The notes under the pieces are model-generated. The model was not told the DNA's origin and did not search any database. It was given only the letters and a program-made list of their open reading frames with translations. The position numbers and the translations under genes were made by a program. From Priestia megaterium NBRC 15308 = ATCC 14581 (GTDB taxonomy: Bacteria > Bacillota > Bacilli > Bacillales > Bacillaceae_H): a stretch of 64,000 nt of DNA. The stretch is from assembly GCF_000832985.1 (NCBI RefSeq), contig NZ_CP009920.1, positions 3,218,501-3,282,500 on the forward strand, written 5' to 3'. Shown piece after piece: positions 61,979-64,000 of the stretch. Every line of letters starts with the position of its first letter. The first letter of the stretch is position 1.

Positions 61979-63367
61979 ATGAAACTTGTATTGTTATCGG
62001 GTGGATCTGGTAAGCGTCTATGGCCGTTATCAAATGATACGCGTTCGAAGCAGTTTTTAAAGGTATTAGAAGGACGAGATGGACAGAAAGAGTCAATGGT
62101 TCAGCGCGTCTGGAGTCAAATTGAAGCGGTTGGGTTAAATGAGTCAACGGTTATTGCGACGTCTAAGCTTCAGCGTGATATGATTACAGGTCAGGTTGGC
62201 ACCGATATTCCGTTGATTATTGAACCTGAGCGCCGCGATACGTTTCCAGCGATTGCTTTAGCTGCTTCATATCTTCATTCCGAAGAGCAAGCATCTGAAG
62301 ATGAAATCGTTGTGGTGTTGCCAGTTGACCCTTATGTGGAAGACGGATTTTTTGAACGGGTAAAAGATTTAGAAAGTGTGCTTCGTGATTCAAAAGCGGA
62401 TTTAGCGTTAATGGGTGTTACACCTACGTATCCTTCATCTAAGTACGGGTACATCGTGCCGGAAGGAAAGGTACAAGGGGACAGTTATTTTACAGTGGAT
62501 TGTTTTACAGAAAAGCCGAGTGAAGAAGCAGCTGTTGGATTAATTAATCAGCGTGCGCTTTGGAACTGCGGCGTTTTTGCGTTTCGTTTAGGTTATTTGC
62601 TTCAAATTTTACAAGAGAAAAAACTTCCACTTCAATTTGAAACGCTACATAAAGAATATGCAACATTGCCTAAAATTAGTTTTGACTATGAAGTGGTGGA
62701 AAAGGCAAGTCATATTGTCGCGCTTCCGTATGATGGGTACTGGAAAGATCTTGGTACATGGAATACGTTAACGGAAGAAATGGCGACATCTCAAATTGGA
62801 AAAGGTGTATTAACGGACGACTCAGCTAATACGCATTTAGTGAATGAATTAGATATTCCGGTTACGGTATTAGGCGTAAAAGATGTAGTTGTTGCCGCTA
62901 GTCCAGATGGGATCTTAGTTGCGGATAAAGCATCTAGTCCTAAGATTAAAGAAATTATTGGCGACTGGAACTACCCTCCAATGTATGAAGAACGTCTTTG
63001 GGGCTGGTCACGCGTGTTAGATTATGCAAAGTATGATGAAGAAACTGAAATGGTGACAAAACGTATTCATATTTCAAAAGGAAAGAACTCGACGTATCAC
63101 TATCATAATTTACGTGATGAAGTATGGACGATTGTACGTGGAGAAGGAGAGCTTGCGCTTGATGACTACATTCGCCGCGTAAAAGCAGGGGATATTATTC
63201 ACTTGCCGGCTGGCAAAAAGCACGGAATTCATGCGTTAACCGACCTTGAATTTATTGAAGTACAAACGGGAAAAGTGATTTCAAATGAAGATAGTATTCG
63301 CCTTATTTATGACTGGAATGATGTGATCAAGCAATTCCAATCATCAAGACCGCAGGTGATTTTATAA
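61979..63367 (+). CDS. manC: Mannose-1-phosphate guanylyltransferase
   Basis: A 462-residue enzyme making GDP-mannose. LLSGGSGKRLWPLSNDTRSK is the nucleotide loop, FTEKPSEEAA and LWNCGVFAFRLGY follow, and a C-terminal cupin domain (about 350-455: YHYHNLRDEVWTIVRGEGEL) is the isomerase-like or binding half of type II enzymes. The cupin keeps its His residues, so phosphomannose isomerase activity is possible. No phosphomannomutase gene is in the window. It feeds gmd and fcl. Confidence 0.94.
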   Translation: MKLVLLSGGSGKRLWPLSNDTRSKQFLKVLEGRDGQKESMVQRVWSQIEAVGLNESTVIATSKLQRDMITGQVGTDIPLIIEPERRDTFPAIALAASYLHSEEQASEDEIVVVLPVDPYVEDGFFERVKDLESVLRDSKADLALMGVTPTYPSSKYGYIVPEGKVQGDSYFTVDCFTEKPSEEAAVGLINQRALWNCGVFAFRLGYLLQILQEKKLPLQFETLHKEYATLPKISFDYEVVEKASHIVALPYDGYWKDLGTWNTLTEEMATSQIGKGVLTDDSANTHLVNELDIPVTVLGVKDVVVAASPDGILVADKASSPKIKEIIGDWNYPPMYEERLWGWSRVLDYAKYDEETEMVTKRIHISKGKNSTYHYHNLRDEVWTIVRGEGELALDDYIRRVKAGDIIHLPAGKKHGIHALTDLEFIEVQTGKVISNEDSIRLIYDWNDVIKQFQSSRPQVIL

Positions 63368-63371
63368 AAAG

Positions 63372-63407
63372 TAGAAGCTTAGATACAGTAAAAGCTTCTA
63401 TTTTTTT
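63372..63407 (+). terminator. Terminator at the end of the third locus
   Basis: TAGAAGCTT / AAGCTTCTA stem with a T run, 5 nt after manC. Confidence 0.9.
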
Positions 63408-63433
63408 ATGTAACTAATGAGGAGGTGCTTCTG

Positions 63434-64000
63434 GTTGAAAACAATTGCCTATTACATTTCAGACTACGGATATGGCCACGCGACTAGAAGCACGGCCATT
63501 ATTCGTCAATTATTAAAGCAAAATGAAGAAATAGAAATTATTATTTGTCATTCATTTGCGATTGAGTTTCTCAGACAATCTTTTAGATATGAACGTCGTG
63601 TGAGGTTTCGAGAGATTTTAACGGATGTCGGCTACGTGCTAAAAGAAAATTCACTAGAACCAGACGCTGATTTGTTGAATCGTCAAGTTGCTTCTTATGT
63701 ATCAAGCTTTCATACGAAGCTTATGTATGAGAAGCACTTTATGAAAGTAGCCAACGTTTCATTCGTGATTTCGGATATTTCTCCGTTAGGGATCGCAGGT
63801 GCCTATCTATTAAAATTGCCTTCTTTAGGAATATCAAATTTCACTTGGTTTACAGCATACGAAGGGTTAATTGGAGAGCTATCGCTGGAATTTTTAGAAA
63901 AACGTTATAAGCAGATGACGTATCAGTTTTCGCTAGCATGTAGTGATGAGCCACATTGGGGTATCAAAGAAAATCAAAGCTTTGGTTTTTATTCAAGAGA
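63434..64000 (+). CDS. Glycosyltransferase-like protein, GT-B, 5' part (partial)
   Basis: At least 189 residues, running off the window. The start is TTG 63434 with GAGGAGGTG about 8 nt upstream. MKTIAYYISDYGYGHATRST contains the GxGHxxR loop of the MurG-like glycosyltransferase family 1_3 group. FVISDISPLGIAGAYLLKLP and GISNFTWF fit the acceptor domain. It follows the manC terminator, so it may start a new unit. Confidence 0.82.

Overview
The window looks like a low-GC, Gram-positive, Bacillus-type chromosome. The evidence is AGGAGG-type ribosome sites, lipobox lipoproteins, a SinR/SinI pair, a YjfB motility protein, HPP and VanZ membrane proteins, and many U-tailed terminators. Priestia (Bacillus) megaterium or a close relative is my best guess, but that is an inference without any search.

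Layout. 1-1530: 3' end of a flagellin gene cut by two group I introns, then two small genes, one of the YjfB motility family. 1641-3967 (minus): pyrrolidone-carboxylate peptidase with two DUF979/DUF969-type membrane proteins. 4315-6516: a secreted lipase-like protein with Ig-type repeats. 6980-18177: an accessory region bounded by two copies of one lipoprotein gene, the left copy dead. Between them lie gene debris and a compact uncharacterised operon (8921-15294): a membrane PH-like/zinc-ribbon protein, a VirD4/HerA-like ATPase, an unknown protein and a 958-residue acidic repeat protein. A TcaA-like zinc-ribbon membrane protein follows. 18272-20610: HPP protein, PHP phosphatase, a short sinI preceded by a c-di-GMP-I riboswitch, and sinR.

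20924-63.4 kb is almost entirely surface-polysaccharide synthesis, in three blocks. Block 1 (20924-29620) is an eps-like Wzx/Wzy operon behind SinR-type operators, followed by a beta-helix protein that may cut the polymer. Block 2 (31894-43181) is an ABC-exported glycan locus (Wzm/Wzt, UDP-ManNAc dehydrogenase, CgeB-like and tandem-domain glycosyltransferases, heparinase II/III-like protein, Asp2/XcbB-like protein, lipoprotein). Block 3 (45585-63367) is a colanic-acid-like Wzx/Wzy locus making UDP-Glc, UDP-GlcA, GDP-Man and GDP-Fuc, with a pseudoknotted leader RNA in front. A further glycosyltransferase starts at 63434 and runs off the window.

How it fits together. Flagellin and the biofilm matrix switch sit within 20 kb. 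A plausible circuit is: high c-di-GMP opens the riboswitch, SinI is made, SinR is neutralised, and the eps operon is derepressed. The least understood part is the ATPase/acidic-repeat operon at 8.9-15.3 kb. The most unusual RNA biology is the doubly intron-split flagellin gene, where skipping the second splice still gives a near-identical C-terminus.
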